A stretch of 64,000 nucleotides of DNA from Chitinophaga sp. YR573 (lineage in GTDB: Bacteria > Bacteroidota > Bacteroidia > Chitinophagales > Chitinophagaceae), in assembly GCF_900110995.1 (NCBI RefSeq), contig NZ_FOJF01000003.1, positions 620,001-684,000 of the forward strand. The letters are read 5' to 3'. The notes beneath the pieces were generated by a model that had not been told where the DNA came from, ran no database searches, and saw only the letters and a program-made list of their open reading frames with translations. Both the position numbers and the translations under genes were made by a program. Shown in pieces: positions 1-9,326 of the stretch; within the stretch, counting starts at the first letter, position 1; each line of letters opens with the position of its first letter.

Positions 1-1730
1 GTAAATGAAAACGGCTTACCAACCGCTGTGGCTGCATTTAAGCCCATAATGCTCAGCATTTTTTCGTTGACCATGAAATTATTTGAATCTGCCGGAAATG
101 ATCTCGAAAAGCTTCTCCCATTTACCAGCTTCAGCTTAAATACATCTATAAAATCCTCATTGACATCCATCAATTGATAAACTATTTGTAAGTTGGGATC
201 TTTGCCTTCCCAGTCAGCACTACCATTTCCGGAAAGCAGATTAGTGGGCAGATCGGAAGTGATGGCGAAATCACGGGTAAGCGGATTTTGTTTTAACTCA
301 TTTTTTAAGGCCTGCTGCTTATTCCAGAGTTCCCCTTTGGTGGGCATATACAAAAGGTTGGCCTTTTCAAAGCCGGGGTCACGGTCTTTTATGAATTTAA
401 GCTGGTTATAAATAACCACCGTGCCTACCAACAATATGATAGATGTCGTGAATTGGATGACAACCAGGGCATTACGAAACAGCAAATTGCCGCCCATTGA
501 TTTTACGTTTCCTTTGAGTACTTTAACCGGGTTAAAGCCGGAGAGAAATAAGGCCGGGTAGCTGCCCGAAACCAATCCGGCTAACAACGCTATACCCAGA
601 AGGCTTAACCAAAACCGGGCATCTGAAAAAGGAATAGCCAATTTTCTATCGGCTATTTCATTAAATGCCGGCAATAATAACCAGACAATCGCAAGCGTAA
701 GCAATAGTGAGAGAAATGAAATAAAAACAGCCTCGCTTAAAAACTGGAGGACCAGTTGCCCGCGTATGGCCCCTGCCACTTTACGCAAGCCAATTTCTTT
801 CGCTCTCCGGGCAGAGCGTGCTGTAGCCAGGTTCATAAAATTGATGCAGGCCACTACAAGTATCAAAATAGCGACGATAAAAAAGATATTTACATATTGT
901 GCATTCCCGTGGCCCGGAAAATCTCCCAGTCTTGCAGGCGCCAGATGGATGTTGGTTAAAGGCTGCAATTGGAATACAACCGGCATTGAACTATGACTTT
1001 GAAATAACTGCGTCATTTGCTTTATCAGTCTGGATAAATTGGCAGCAGAAGGGTCAAAATTTTGAGCTAGTTGAATATAGGTGTAAAAATTAAAGTCCTC
1101 CCATTTATTATTGTCTGGATACTTATCCATTTTTTGTAACATAACCATTGGCAGGATAAAATCAAACTGCAGGTCTGAATTAGCCGGAACGTTGGCCAAA
1201 ACGCCTGTTACCACCACATATTCATGATTGTCTTTTCGTAAGATCTTACCGATCGGGTTTTGGTTCCCAAAGTATTTTGCAGCCATTTCCTGCGTTATTA
1301 AAACACCATTCTCTTGTTTTAACGCCGTAGCACGATTACCTTGTACAAGGGGAAAAGAAAATACATCCATGAAACTCGGGTCGGCGTAGAACACACGGTT
1401 TTCTTCAAATTTCCTGTTGCCTGCTTCAAACAGCACTGTGGAGATCTTGCTTAACCTGACAGTATTTTTAACAACCGGTATTTCTGCTTTTAACCCGGCG
1501 GGCATAGCTTCCGCGTTTATCGCGGCTTTATATTCACCAAAATCGCCGGTGATACGATATATCTGGCCGGCATTTTTATGGAACTTATCGTAACTCTGTT
1601 CATGTTGTACCCAAAGCAAGATCAGGATACTCGATGCCAGGCCTATTGCTAAGCCTGATATATTAATAATGGAATAAGCTTTATCCCTGATGATATTCCT
1701 ATAGGCGAGTTTGAAATAAGTTTTAAACAT
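1..1730 (-). CDS. FtsX/MacB-type ABC transporter permease, C-terminus cut by window edge
   Basis: Reading leftward from the ATG at 1728-1730, the frame stays open to the window edge, giving about 576 codons. It begins MFKTYFKLAYRNIIRDKAYS, followed by a hydrophobic segment (IINISGLAIGLASSILILLW). This is the typical start of Bacteroidota MacB_PCD/FtsX permeases, which usually run to about 790-800 residues, so roughly the last quarter lies outside. A second membrane block near residue 410-440 (FRNALVVIQFTTSIILLVG) precedes another periplasmic domain. The family works with an ATPase in exporting or extracting envelope substrates, but no ATPase or substrate clue is present here. Confidence 0.9.
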   Translation of the reverse strand, partial: MFKTYFKLAYRNIIRDKAYSIINISGLAIGLASSILILLWVQHEQSYDKFHKNAGQIYRITGDFGEYKAAINAEAMPAGLKAEIPVVKNTVRLSKISTVLFEAGNRKFEENRVFYADPSFMDVFSFPLVQGNRATALKQENGVLITQEMAAKYFGNQNPIGKILRKDNHEYVVVTGVLANVPANSDLQFDFILPMVMLQKMDKYPDNNKWEDFNFYTYIQLAQNFDPSAANLSRLIKQMTQLFQSHSSMPVVFQLQPLTNIHLAPARLGDFPGHGNAQYVNIFFIVAILILVVACINFMNLATARSARRAKEIGLRKVAGAIRGQLVLQFLSEAVFISFLSLLLTLAIVWLLLPAFNEIADRKLAIPFSDARFWLSLLGIALLAGLVSGSYPALFLSGFNPVKVLKGNVKSMGGNLLFRNALVVIQFTTSIILLVGTVVIYNQLKFIKDRDPGFEKANLLYMPTKGELWNKQQALKNELKQNPLTRDFAITSDLPTNLLSGNGSADWEGKDPNLQIVYQLMDVNEDFIDVFKLKLVNGRSFSRSFPADSNNFMVNEKMLSIMGLNAATAVGKPFSF

Positions 1731-1971
1731 GCGCGTATGATATTTTTGAAATTGAGACTATACCGTCTATCAATCGACTAAAATACGTGCCAATTGCATA
1801 ATGTGTTGACAGTAAGCATTTTCGAATCGGTATATCGTTCGGAAACGTACAGTAGGTGTGCGATTTTACTATACCCTCATGATTTTATCAGAGTGCATAC
1901 AGGTATGTGTGCAGAATCCGGATAGCTGGGTGAAATCTCTACCGAAGTAGCCGGAATAGAAGATCATAATA
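1731..1971. other. Intergenic region upstream of the ABC permease
   Basis: About 240 bases with no credible ORF. It lies downstream of the beta-propeller lipoprotein gene and upstream of the permease start, both on the minus strand, so it should carry a terminator for one and a promoter for the other. I could not identify either with confidence. A weak inverted pair (GGTATA ... TATACC, about 1837-1895) is present. Confidence 0.4.
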
Positions 1972-3102
1972 TTATTTACCCGCTAATACAAAAGCAAAAT
2001 GTCCCGGTATATCACCGGTAGTTACAGACCATTTCTTTTTGCCTGTTTTATCAAAGCAGTATAAGGTACCGGATGAGACATAATCTTTTGCGTCTGTCAC
2101 GAATATATCTTTGTTAACAGGATTTACAGCTACGCCATAAGGCATCTTAATAGTTTTCTCTGTACCATCTGTAATGAAATTGCCGGATAATAAGGTCTCT
2201 GTTTTTACATTGATCATATTGTAGGAGACAGCCCAGGTATTAGTGAGGTAACTGAATATAGAGCTATAGATGTAGGCCGTATCACCGGAAATACAAAGAT
2301 TACTGGCAGCAATATCGAACTTCTTTTTCACCGTATCTGTTTTAGTATCTATCACAGATAAAGAAGATGGAATATTATAATAATCGCCCCGTGATGTTAC
2401 ATAGATATCACCATCACTATCTGCTTTTACATGATTAAGATTGATAGCAACGTCGATCTTTTTTATCTCCTGGAAGGTAGTGAGATCTATTACTGAAATG
2501 GTATGGTCGTAATTAGGAACGCTGTATCCACCTGAATTAGCTACGTATAATTTTCCATTTACTACTGCCATTTCTTCCGGCTGGTAACCTACGGTTACTT
2601 TGTTGGTGATCTGTAAGGTGGCAGTGTCTATTTCTGCTACATAACCAACAGGTGAATGTGGATTCTGCTGCACAGGACCTGCGTAAGAACTTACATAAGC
2701 TTTGCCATTGGCAAAAGTAATATAACGACAGCTGAGAATATCAATCTGACCGATACGTTTAGCAGTAGCAGCATCCATCACTTCTACTTTATTAGAAACA
2801 TTGATCACCGCGTATAATTTACTGCCGTATACCTGTATATCATTGCCGACATCCCCCAACTCTTTAACTACAGTAGGATTGACGCTGGGGTAGATATTCT
2901 TTTTATATAGACCGGTATTGTAATCGTAGTAATCTAAAGATGCTTTATTAGTACCCATATTGCCTTCGTTTAACAGATAGAAGCCATTCACGGGAGATGT
3001 GATAGTCGCAGTATCTACAGGTGTCACAACAGGAGGAACGATGTTATCGCCCTTCCTGCATCCGATGAAAATAATAATTGAAAAAGCTAAGAGCTTTTGC
3101 AT
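1972..3102 (-). CDS. Surface lipoprotein, YncE/DUF5074-like beta-propeller
   Basis: 376 residues. The short signal sequence ends in a lipobox with Cys15 (IIIFIGC), so the protein should be lipid-anchored. The body shows repeated blade-like blocks (VEVMDAATAKRIGQIDI, ISVIDLTTFQEIKKIDV, LSVIDTKTDTVKKKFDI) characteristic of a YncE-like seven-bladed propeller. It starts 5 bases after the stop of the TonB receptor, so the two are almost certainly one operon. In gut Bacteroides, BtuG is a propeller lipoprotein that hands vitamin B12 to a BtuB-type receptor, and the arrangement here is the same. The ligand is not shown by the sequence: no cobalamin riboswitch core was seen upstream. Confidence 0.85.
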   Translation of the reverse strand: MQKLLAFSIIIFIGCRKGDNIVPPVVTPVDTATITSPVNGFYLLNEGNMGTNKASLDYYDYNTGLYKKNIYPSVNPTVVKELGDVGNDIQVYGSKLYAVINVSNKVEVMDAATAKRIGQIDILSCRYITFANGKAYVSSYAGPVQQNPHSPVGYVAEIDTATLQITNKVTVGYQPEEMAVVNGKLYVANSGGYSVPNYDHTISVIDLTTFQEIKKIDVAINLNHVKADSDGDIYVTSRGDYYNIPSSLSVIDTKTDTVKKKFDIAASNLCISGDTAYIYSSIFSYLTNTWAVSYNMINVKTETLLSGNFITDGTEKTIKMPYGVAVNPVNKDIFVTDAKDYVSSGTLYCFDKTGKKKWSVTTGDIPGHFAFVLAGK

Positions 3103-3107
3103 GACGA

Positions 3108-5084
3108 TTAAATATTTACTGCGATAATAAATTTATAATTTCTGCCGGGCATAGGATAGTTCAGTACGACGTCGTAGTATTGATTGAACAGGTTATTTAC
3201 CTGTGCCGTCAGATGAATGTTTAGTCGTTTGTACTGTAATATTCTGCCTATGGAAAAATCACTGGTGTACCAGGGCTGCATATAATTTTCCGGATCATTG
3301 TCTTTTCCGTTATACCGTTCACCGGTATAGAGCAGGCTATAATTGGCAGTCCATTTCTTGAAATCTGTTCCTATAATAGCAGAGCCGCTATGTCTGGGAA
3401 TATACACGATCTGGTCTTTATAAAAACTGGAAGTAGGATCTGAATAATCCTGTGCTTTCTGGAAGGTGTATGTGAATCTTGTGCTGATGCTCACCGCGTT
3501 TAGCTGCCAGATCGCTTTTGCTTTCACATCGATGCCCCTGATTTTTACAAAACCCAGGTTCATCATCGTCCAGCGGAACTGGTTGACGGTGGGGACAGCT
3601 ACTATTTTTTGTGTTACTTCATTGTAGTAAGCGTCTGTTTCAATACCAGCTTCTATTTTATCGGTAAAAGTTTTCGTCCAGGTGAAGCCGGCATCATATT
3701 GGGTAGCGAATTCCGGATTCAGGAAAGAGTTGCCGATATCCGTGTAATAGAGATCGTTGAAAGTAGGCATGCGGAAGATGCGTTTATAAAAGCCCCGCAG
3801 TCTGAATGTTGGTGTAGTGAAGGGCTGCCAGGAGATAAACAGGGAAGGCGTGTATTCTCTTTTCGGTGTGGCTGCCACTTTCTTCTCCACAGTTTCATTG
3901 ACAATGGTGGCCAATACACTGGCCTGTGCACTGAAGCGTTTAAAATATATTGCGGATGCAGCAGCTACCAATGTTGTATAGCGGGTAGGATAGGCAAAAT
4001 CCTGTAAGTCGGCATTGAGTTTGTTCCATTGGAAATCGGCGGATAAGTCGAGGTTCCACCAGCTGGTTAAGGCATACTGCTGAGCTGCAGAAAAGTAGAA
4101 CTCGTGCTGATGGTAATGATTATCCACGTATAAAGCGGCAGTGTCCGGCGCCAGGTAACGGGTGTAATCATCTGCATATTTTGCATTCAGTAATAAGCTG
4201 TAACGTGGCGTGATATCTTTACGGAAAGAGGATTGGGCAAAGAAATCGCGATCCCATTGGCGGTCTACGTGGCGGAAGACGTTATTCGCCACGAAACCGG
4301 GTAAGCCGCGTTCGGAGTTGTAGTAATACAGTTTAGTACTCCATTCTCCGCCATTCAGAACCCCATTTAAGCCACCTTCTACACGCAGGGCATTGATATC
4401 ACTGTTCTTCCTTATCATCGTTGTATCATACCCATTATCCTTGCGTGAGCGGAACTTGTACCGGCCATTGGCATTGATCCATTCTGTATTAAAGCTGGCA
4501 GAGACTTTATCGCTGATCTTTTGCTGCCACAGGAGAGAAGGGTTGAATAAACCAAAGGAACCGGTTTTGACAGTTCCTTTTAAGTGTATGCTTTCACCAG
4601 TGTTAAAACTGGGTTTAAGGGAAGTCATATAAATAGCACCTGCAGATCCGAAATCTTTTGCGGGTTGAAAGATGTTGCTTTTCTGGCCATTGTACAGGGC
4701 TATTTCCTGCATGTTATCCAAAGAAAATTTACCAAGATCTACCTGCCCGTTCTGCGCATTCCCCAGCTGAATACCGTCGTAAAATACGCCGGTCTGATTG
4801 GTGCCCATACTACGCACGTCTACTGTCTTTAAGCCACCAATACCGCCATAATCCTTTACCTGTAAGCCGGAGAAGAAACGGATAGCGTCAGCTACGGAAA
4901 GACTGTTCAGGCGACTCAGGTCTTTGCCCTGCATTTTTTGCCCGGGAGTGATTTCCCTGCTGGGCTTAGGCGCAATGACAGATACTTCTTTCAGCTCCCT
5001 GGCTTTGGTAGTATCTCTTTGCTGGGCATTAAGCGCCGTGGTAAATAAGACGACCAGCATACAGGCTGGTTTACAGCAGTACAT
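3108..5084 (-). CDS. TonB-dependent outer-membrane receptor, BtuB-like size
   Basis: 658 residues from the chosen start at 5084 (signal peptide MYCCKPACMLVVLFTTALNA). A longer in-frame start at 5126 lies only a few bases from the likely transcription start implied by the box at 5138-5145, so the inner ATG preceded by AAAAGGGAAC is preferred. The plug domain is visible (KEVSVIAPKP, LNSLSVADAIRFFSGLQVKD, GGLKTVDVRSMGTNQTGVFY), followed by a long beta-barrel with a terminal aromatic strand. There is no CarboxypepD_reg or SusC-type extension, which fits a vitamin/metal-type receptor, not a glycan one. It is co-transcribed with the downstream propeller lipoprotein. The substrate is unknown. Confidence 0.9.
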   Translation of the reverse strand: MYCCKPACMLVVLFTTALNAQQRDTTKARELKEVSVIAPKPSREITPGQKMQGKDLSRLNSLSVADAIRFFSGLQVKDYGGIGGLKTVDVRSMGTNQTGVFYDGIQLGNAQNGQVDLGKFSLDNMQEIALYNGQKSNIFQPAKDFGSAGAIYMTSLKPSFNTGESIHLKGTVKTGSFGLFNPSLLWQQKISDKVSASFNTEWINANGRYKFRSRKDNGYDTTMIRKNSDINALRVEGGLNGVLNGGEWSTKLYYYNSERGLPGFVANNVFRHVDRQWDRDFFAQSSFRKDITPRYSLLLNAKYADDYTRYLAPDTAALYVDNHYHQHEFYFSAAQQYALTSWWNLDLSADFQWNKLNADLQDFAYPTRYTTLVAAASAIYFKRFSAQASVLATIVNETVEKKVAATPKREYTPSLFISWQPFTTPTFRLRGFYKRIFRMPTFNDLYYTDIGNSFLNPEFATQYDAGFTWTKTFTDKIEAGIETDAYYNEVTQKIVAVPTVNQFRWTMMNLGFVKIRGIDVKAKAIWQLNAVSISTRFTYTFQKAQDYSDPTSSFYKDQIVYIPRHSGSAIIGTDFKKWTANYSLLYTGERYNGKDNDPENYMQPWYTSDFSIGRILQYKRLNIHLTAQVNNLFNQYYDVVLNYPMPGRNYKFIIAVNI

Positions 5085-5137
5085 ATTTTTGTTCCCTTTT
5101 AATGACCCTCTGCATAGAGGATTCAACCATAATGCTG

Positions 5138-5145
5138 CAAAAGTA
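5138..5145 (-). promoter_or_regulatory. Candidate -7 box (TACTTTTG) for the TonB receptor operon
   Basis: On the minus strand TACTTTTG matches the Bacteroidota -7 consensus TAnnTTTG, 53 bases upstream of the chosen receptor start. No clear -33 TTTG is found at 19-21 bases, so this is a partial match. Confidence 0.45.
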
Positions 5146-5167
5146 GATATTAATCTTATCAGATCCC

Positions 5168-5209
5168 TTAAAAAACAAAACAGCCAGACGGTTTCCCGCC
5201 GGCTGTCTG
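5168..5209 (-). terminator. Rho-independent terminator of the outer-membrane barrel gene
   Basis: Read on the minus strand, the region holds a GC-rich inverted repeat (CAGCC/GGCTG with an alternative CAGAC/GTCTG pairing) followed by TTTTGTTTTTT. It lies 34 bases past the stop of the barrel-protein gene at 5243. Confidence 0.75.
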
Positions 5210-5242
5210 CTTTCCCCCTTTTTTCCTGTCCGGGTACAATCT

Positions 5243-5821
5243 TTAGAAAATATAGAAAATACTGCTCTGTATTACATTTGTTCTGAAATCGGTCTTTATA
5301 TTGGAAGCGTTAAAATTACCTACTTTAGATATCCCTGCCACATATCTTGCGCCAATACCAAATCCGCTTTTTGTCTGATAGCCTATTCCACCTACACCTG
5401 CCAGATCCATCTTATTGGCAAACTCACCGAAAGAGTTACTGCCTACGTCTTCTTTTATACGAAAACCAGCCTGTGGTCCTGCTTCAATGTACAAACCAAA
5501 GTTGGTACGGTATTTTAAAACAAATGGTACCGTCATGTAGTAAACGTTGAGATTCTCTTTACCAAAAAGGGTATTGTCTTTTACTTTCGCTCCCTGTGAA
5601 GAAAGTAAGAACTCTTCCTGTACAGAAAAATTATCAGTAATCCTGAAGTTAACTAATGCTCCTGCATGAAAACCTACGATTCCTTCAGTAGCAAAACTGG
5701 CATTGGTGTAGTTACTGTAGTTGGCACCTGCTTTAAGACCAAAGCTGAGCCTTTGAAATAATCCCTGACTAAAACCATTGGTAGATGCAAACACAAGACA
5801 AATGAATAATAACTTTTTCAT
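5243..5821 (-). CDS. Porin-family outer-membrane beta-barrel protein (OMP_b-brl_2/PorT-like)
   Basis: 192 residues with a Sec signal peptide (MKKLLFICLVFASTNGFSQ). The mature part begins LSFGLKAGANYSNYTNASFA and continues as alternating strands ending IQSSIFYIF, typical of small eight-stranded barrels whose final residue is Phe. It is clearly a paralogue of the protein at 47445-48059: the same opening motif, the central 'VPFVLKYRTNFGLYIEAGPQ' block and the same length. Both copies lie beside a LytS/LytTR pair. Its role is not known; such barrels are often structural or minor channels. It is divergent from the kinase at 6076. Confidence 0.85.
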   Translation of the reverse strand: MKKLLFICLVFASTNGFSQGLFQRLSFGLKAGANYSNYTNASFATEGIVGFHAGALVNFRITDNFSVQEEFLLSSQGAKVKDNTLFGKENLNVYYMTVPFVLKYRTNFGLYIEAGPQAGFRIKEDVGSNSFGEFANKMDLAGVGGIGYQTKSGFGIGARYVAGISKVGNFNASNIKTDFRTNVIQSSIFYIF

Positions 5822-5919
5822 ATTCTTATTTTATGAAATTATGGCCGCTCCCGACCGTATAAATATTTAACGGTACAAAGGTGGAAATTCTACAAGCACA
5901 CCGGTAGTGGAAAATAAAG

Positions 5920-6028
5920 GAAACGGACAAAATGCGTTACGAAGCGTAGAAGGCCCGGGAGATCAAAATAGATGTGTTGCCTGAAAAAAAGAGTAATAGA
6001 ATGCTTCGATGGGCGTTTTGTCCGTTTC
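5920..6028. repeat. Inverted repeat in the divergent promoter region of barrel gene and kinase
   Basis: GAAACGGACAAAA at 5920-5932 is matched by its exact reverse complement TTTTGTCCGTTTC at 6016-6028. A second block, CGAAGC (near 5942) and GCTTCG (near 6003), extends the arms with about seven unmatched positions between the blocks. The spacing (about 80 bases) is too long for a terminator. The position between 5821 and 6076 suggests a regulator-binding pair, possibly for the LytTR protein encoded next to it. Confidence 0.5.
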
Positions 6029-6075
6029 ATGTATTTGTATCCACTCCCGCATAGCAAATTCCCTAATTTCGAACG

Positions 6076-7125
6076 ATGAAAATGAATAATCCATTCATAA
6101 AGGAATTAATCCGGTATTGCTGGTTTTTAGCGTTACTCTGCTGGGTATTAGCCTTCATGCTTATGAGTGTTTTCAAACTGTCTCCTAATCCGCCTTTGGT
6201 TTATTCCGCTTTTGTGGGGATACGTATATTCATACAGGGAATTGCCAATGTTTTTATACTGATCGCGCTGGAGAACCGGATTTCCAAAGAACAGGTGATG
6301 AGAAAAAGAATTATGCGATATATAGGTGGATATCTTTTCGCCATTATCTTCTTTGTAAGTACGTTTCCCATTGAAGACTATCTGACGCATAATAACTGGC
6401 ATGAATGGAGACATCTGTCCAGTATAGCATCTGCTCTCCTTCAGGGAGCAATTAATAACAGTCTGGTCATCTTTACACAAAACCTCGTGATGCTACGTCA
6501 GGAAAAAGCAAACACTGATCTTGAAAATTCCAGGTTAAAAGCTGCGAATCTTGAATCAGTTAATCTGTTATTGAAACAACAAATACATCCGCATTTTCTT
6601 TTCAATGCTTTGAGCATGCTGAAAAGCCTTTACAAGTCGGACCTGAGAGCCGGAGAAGCCTATCTTACACACCTGGTAAACTTCCTGCGGGCATCACTGG
6701 CAGAACCACAATCCAGGGTTTCCCGTTTATCTGATGAGATAAAACTTTGTCGGGATTATGTGGAAATGCAGAAAATCCGTTTCGAAGATGCTTTAATCTG
6801 CACTATCAATATTCCTGACAGTATCCTTTCACACGGATTCGTGCCTTCGTTCTCTATTCAATCACTGATAGAGAATGCAATTAAACATAATGAAGTAACG
6901 GAATCATCTCCGCTGATGATCAAAGTTTATTACAGGAATAAACGTATCATTACAGAGAATAATCTGCAGGTCAGGAAATATATAGAGGGCCGTAGTGGTA
7001 AGGGTTTGATTAATCTTGTGGAAAGATATAAGATCCTGTCGGTGGATGAAGTAATAATCAACGAGTGCCCCAAAATGTTTTCTGTAAGTATTAAAGTTTT
7101 AAGCGATGAAATTAGTGATCATTGA
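6076..7125 (+). CDS. LytS-type sensor histidine kinase (His_kinase domain)
   Basis: 349 residues. The N-terminal part holds about four membrane segments (residues about 12-32, 42-65, 80-97, 118-140), then a short coiled linker and the His_kinase domain with QIHPHFLFNALS at 169-180, where the conserved His is in PHFLFN. The N-box is SLIENAIKHN and the glycine box GKGLINLVERY. No extracytoplasmic sensor domain is visible, so sensing is probably within the membrane. Its last 20 bases overlap the response-regulator start, indicating translational coupling. It is a paralogue of the kinases at 46239-47342 and 54782-55807. Confidence 0.92.
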   Translation: MKMNNPFIKELIRYCWFLALLCWVLAFMLMSVFKLSPNPPLVYSAFVGIRIFIQGIANVFILIALENRISKEQVMRKRIMRYIGGYLFAIIFFVSTFPIEDYLTHNNWHEWRHLSSIASALLQGAINNSLVIFTQNLVMLRQEKANTDLENSRLKAANLESVNLLLKQQIHPHFLFNALSMLKSLYKSDLRAGEAYLTHLVNFLRASLAEPQSRVSRLSDEIKLCRDYVEMQKIRFEDALICTINIPDSILSHGFVPSFSIQSLIENAIKHNEVTESSPLMIKVYYRNKRIITENNLQVRKYIEGRSGKGLINLVERYKILSVDEVIINECPKMFSVSIKVLSDEISDH

Positions 7126-7867
7126 AGATGAGAAAGTTACTGCCAGGGATTTAGCACAGACACTTGAACAGTTGTTCCCTCAGATAACGGTGGAGAAAGT
7201 ACTTGGTACTGTTAAAGAGAGTATTAAGTACTTCATTGATGGTACTAATGCCGACCTGATTTTCTCCGATATACAACTGGGGGATGGACTGAGCTTTGAA
7301 ATATTTGCACAGGTGGAATTGGATATACCTGTTATCTTCTGTACCGCTTACGACGAATACGCCCTGAATGCATTTAAAGCCAATGGGTTTGATTATATCC
7401 TGAAACCTTTCACCAATGAATCCGTAACGGCTGCCGTAAATAAGTACCTGACTTTCAGGGGAAAGATTGCAGAGAACGCATTACCCTATAAGGCGCTGGA
7501 GCAACTTTTTAATTCGAAGAAAACGACTGATCCGGGTGCTGTTTTAGTATATGAGAAAGATAAGATTTTACCTATAGCCATCAGTGATATTGTTTTCTTT
7601 TACCTGAAGAACGGCGTAGTAAGCCTTACCACATTTGATAAGAAGAATTACATCGTTAATAAAAATATGGAAGAACTGGGAAAGGTTACAGAGCCTTTGT
7701 TCTTCAGGGCTAACCGTCAGTTCCTTGTGAATAGAAAAGCTGTACTGGATGCTTCCAGTTATCTGTCCCGTAAAGTCTCTGTTTCTTTATCCGTACCTAC
7801 TCCCGAAACGATTACTATCAGCAAAGAGAAGATCCCCCAGTTTCTCAAATGGCTGACACAGCCCTGA
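7106..7867 (+). CDS. LytTR-family response regulator
   Basis: 253 residues. The receiver domain has the acidic pair at residues 7-8 (IIEDE), the phosphoacceptor Asp55 in FSDIQL and Lys100 in ILKPF. The C-terminal LytTR DNA-binding domain is recognised by FLVNRKAVLDASSYLSRK near its middle. It overlaps the kinase gene by 20 bases. Downstream, 126 bases away on the same strand, is the TolC/adaptor/RND operon, and upstream is the divergent barrel gene. Both are plausible targets. This is inferred from position only. Confidence 0.93.
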   Translation: MKLVIIEDEKVTARDLAQTLEQLFPQITVEKVLGTVKESIKYFIDGTNADLIFSDIQLGDGLSFEIFAQVELDIPVIFCTAYDEYALNAFKANGFDYILKPFTNESVTAAVNKYLTFRGKIAENALPYKALEQLFNSKKTTDPGAVLVYEKDKILPIAISDIVFFYLKNGVVSLTTFDKKNYIVNKNMEELGKVTEPLFFRANRQFLVNRKAVLDASSYLSRKVSVSLSVPTPETITISKEKIPQFLKWLTQP

Positions 7868-7993
7868 TCATCTGGCTTAAAATATGGCCGCTTCGTTCTG
7901 CTAATTGGCTGTTTCGTATTACTTCCACTTATTTCATTACAAGGATATACTGACTTTTGATGCGCGAAAGGATCAGCGCTCAAAAATGATGAA

Positions 7994-9319
7994 ATGAAAA
8001 GAAGTCTCTTATTATTGTTCTTACTGGCACCAGTCCTGCTCTATTCACAACAGAGATGGGAACTGAAAGCGTGCCTTACCTATGGCCTTCACAATCACCG
8101 GAGTGTAAAAATTTATCAGAATGAAAAACTGGCAGCAGAACAAAAAGCCAGGGAAGCTCTTGCAGACTACCTGCCCAGTGTAAACGGTACTGCCGGAATG
8201 GCTGATAACATCAAACCACAGGTAAGCGTTATTCCAGCCGGTTTATTCAGTCCTACGGATATTAAGGTCGCCTTTACCAAAAGGTATAGCACCACCACCC
8301 AGATAGAGCTGAATCAGCCCATTTTTGACCAGTCAGCGCTCATTGGGTTAAAGGCAGGGAAATATAACAAAGAAGTCGCAGAGCTGAAAGCCCAGAATAA
8401 TGAAGAGACGCTGATCTACAATATAAGCACTGCTTATTACCAGGTCCACCTTTATCAGTTGCAGCTACAGTTGCTGCATGCCAATGAAGAAACTTACAAA
8501 GAACAACTGCGGATCTCCGAACTCGGAGTTCAAAAAGGAGTAACGGCAGAAGTAGATCTGAATAAGATCAAAGTGAATTATAATAATACTTTGTCCGATA
8601 TCAATGTGGCTGAAAGTAATCTTGCACTGGTAAGTATGCAGCTGAAAAATGAGATGGGGTATCCTTTGGATGATACATTACTGATTGATTCCGTTTTTAC
8701 AGCGGAATTACCAGCACCTCAGCCAGCAACACTGGACCCCTTCAAGGTATTTAACAGGGGAGATTACCTGTTGTCAGATGCGGAATTATCACTAAAAGGG
8801 ATTAATGCCAGACAGCAGAAAGCAGCAAAATTACCAACACTTTCATTTTATGCCCGCTACGGTAGTAATGGATTTGGCGATAACGCATCACAGTCAATCA
8901 ACTACCAGAATACATGGTCTGTTTTAGGGCTCACGCTGAAGGTGCCTTTGTTCAATGGATTTAAACATAATGCGCAGTATAAGCAGGCGCAATACGATTA
9001 CCAGAATGCACAGGAATCTTTAAAACTGGATGCCGACAAATACAGGGTAGAATACGAAAATGCAAAAACAAAATTGCTGAAGGGAGATGAGAAACTGGCC
9101 AATGACAAGCGCAATATTGAACTGGCCAAACTTGTATTTGAAAGTACCAACCTGCAATATCAGAAAGGGGTAACAGACCTTACCGACTGGCTGAATGCAC
9201 AGTATTCTCTGAAAGAGGCTCAGAATAATTATCTCAATTCCCTGTATACTTTCTATACAGCGAAGATAGATATGGAAAAGGCAAACGGCACCTTGAAAAA
9301 ATATTATAATTCTTTATAA
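7994..9319 (+). CDS. TolC-family outer-membrane efflux protein
   Basis: 441 residues with a signal peptide (MKRSLLLLFLLAPVLLYSQ). The mature protein opens WELKACLTYGLHNHRSVKIY and has the two helical OEP repeats, with LNQPIFDQSALIGLKAGKYN and VPLFNGFKHNAQYKQAQYDY as the paired strand/helix signatures. The length is normal for the family. It is the first gene of a three-gene tripartite efflux operon, 7 bases before the adaptor. It should form the outer-membrane duct. Upstream ATGs at 7986 and 7989 are out of favour because the signal peptide begins at 7994. Confidence 0.93.
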   Translation: MKRSLLLLFLLAPVLLYSQQRWELKACLTYGLHNHRSVKIYQNEKLAAEQKAREALADYLPSVNGTAGMADNIKPQVSVIPAGLFSPTDIKVAFTKRYSTTTQIELNQPIFDQSALIGLKAGKYNKEVAELKAQNNEETLIYNISTAYYQVHLYQLQLQLLHANEETYKEQLRISELGVQKGVTAEVDLNKIKVNYNNTLSDINVAESNLALVSMQLKNEMGYPLDDTLLIDSVFTAELPAPQPATLDPFKVFNRGDYLLSDAELSLKGINARQQKAAKLPTLSFYARYGSNGFGDNASQSINYQNTWSVLGLTLKVPLFNGFKHNAQYKQAQYDYQNAQESLKLDADKYRVEYENAKTKLLKGDEKLANDKRNIELAKLVFESTNLQYQKGVTDLTDWLNAQYSLKEAQNNYLNSLYTFYTAKIDMEKANGTLKKYYNSL

Positions 9320-9326
9320 AAGCAGC

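Noticed and set aside
5085..5242. Cobalamin riboswitch before the TonB receptor
   Set aside because: The gap is too short and lacks the B12-box core; it is filled by a terminator and a promoter box.
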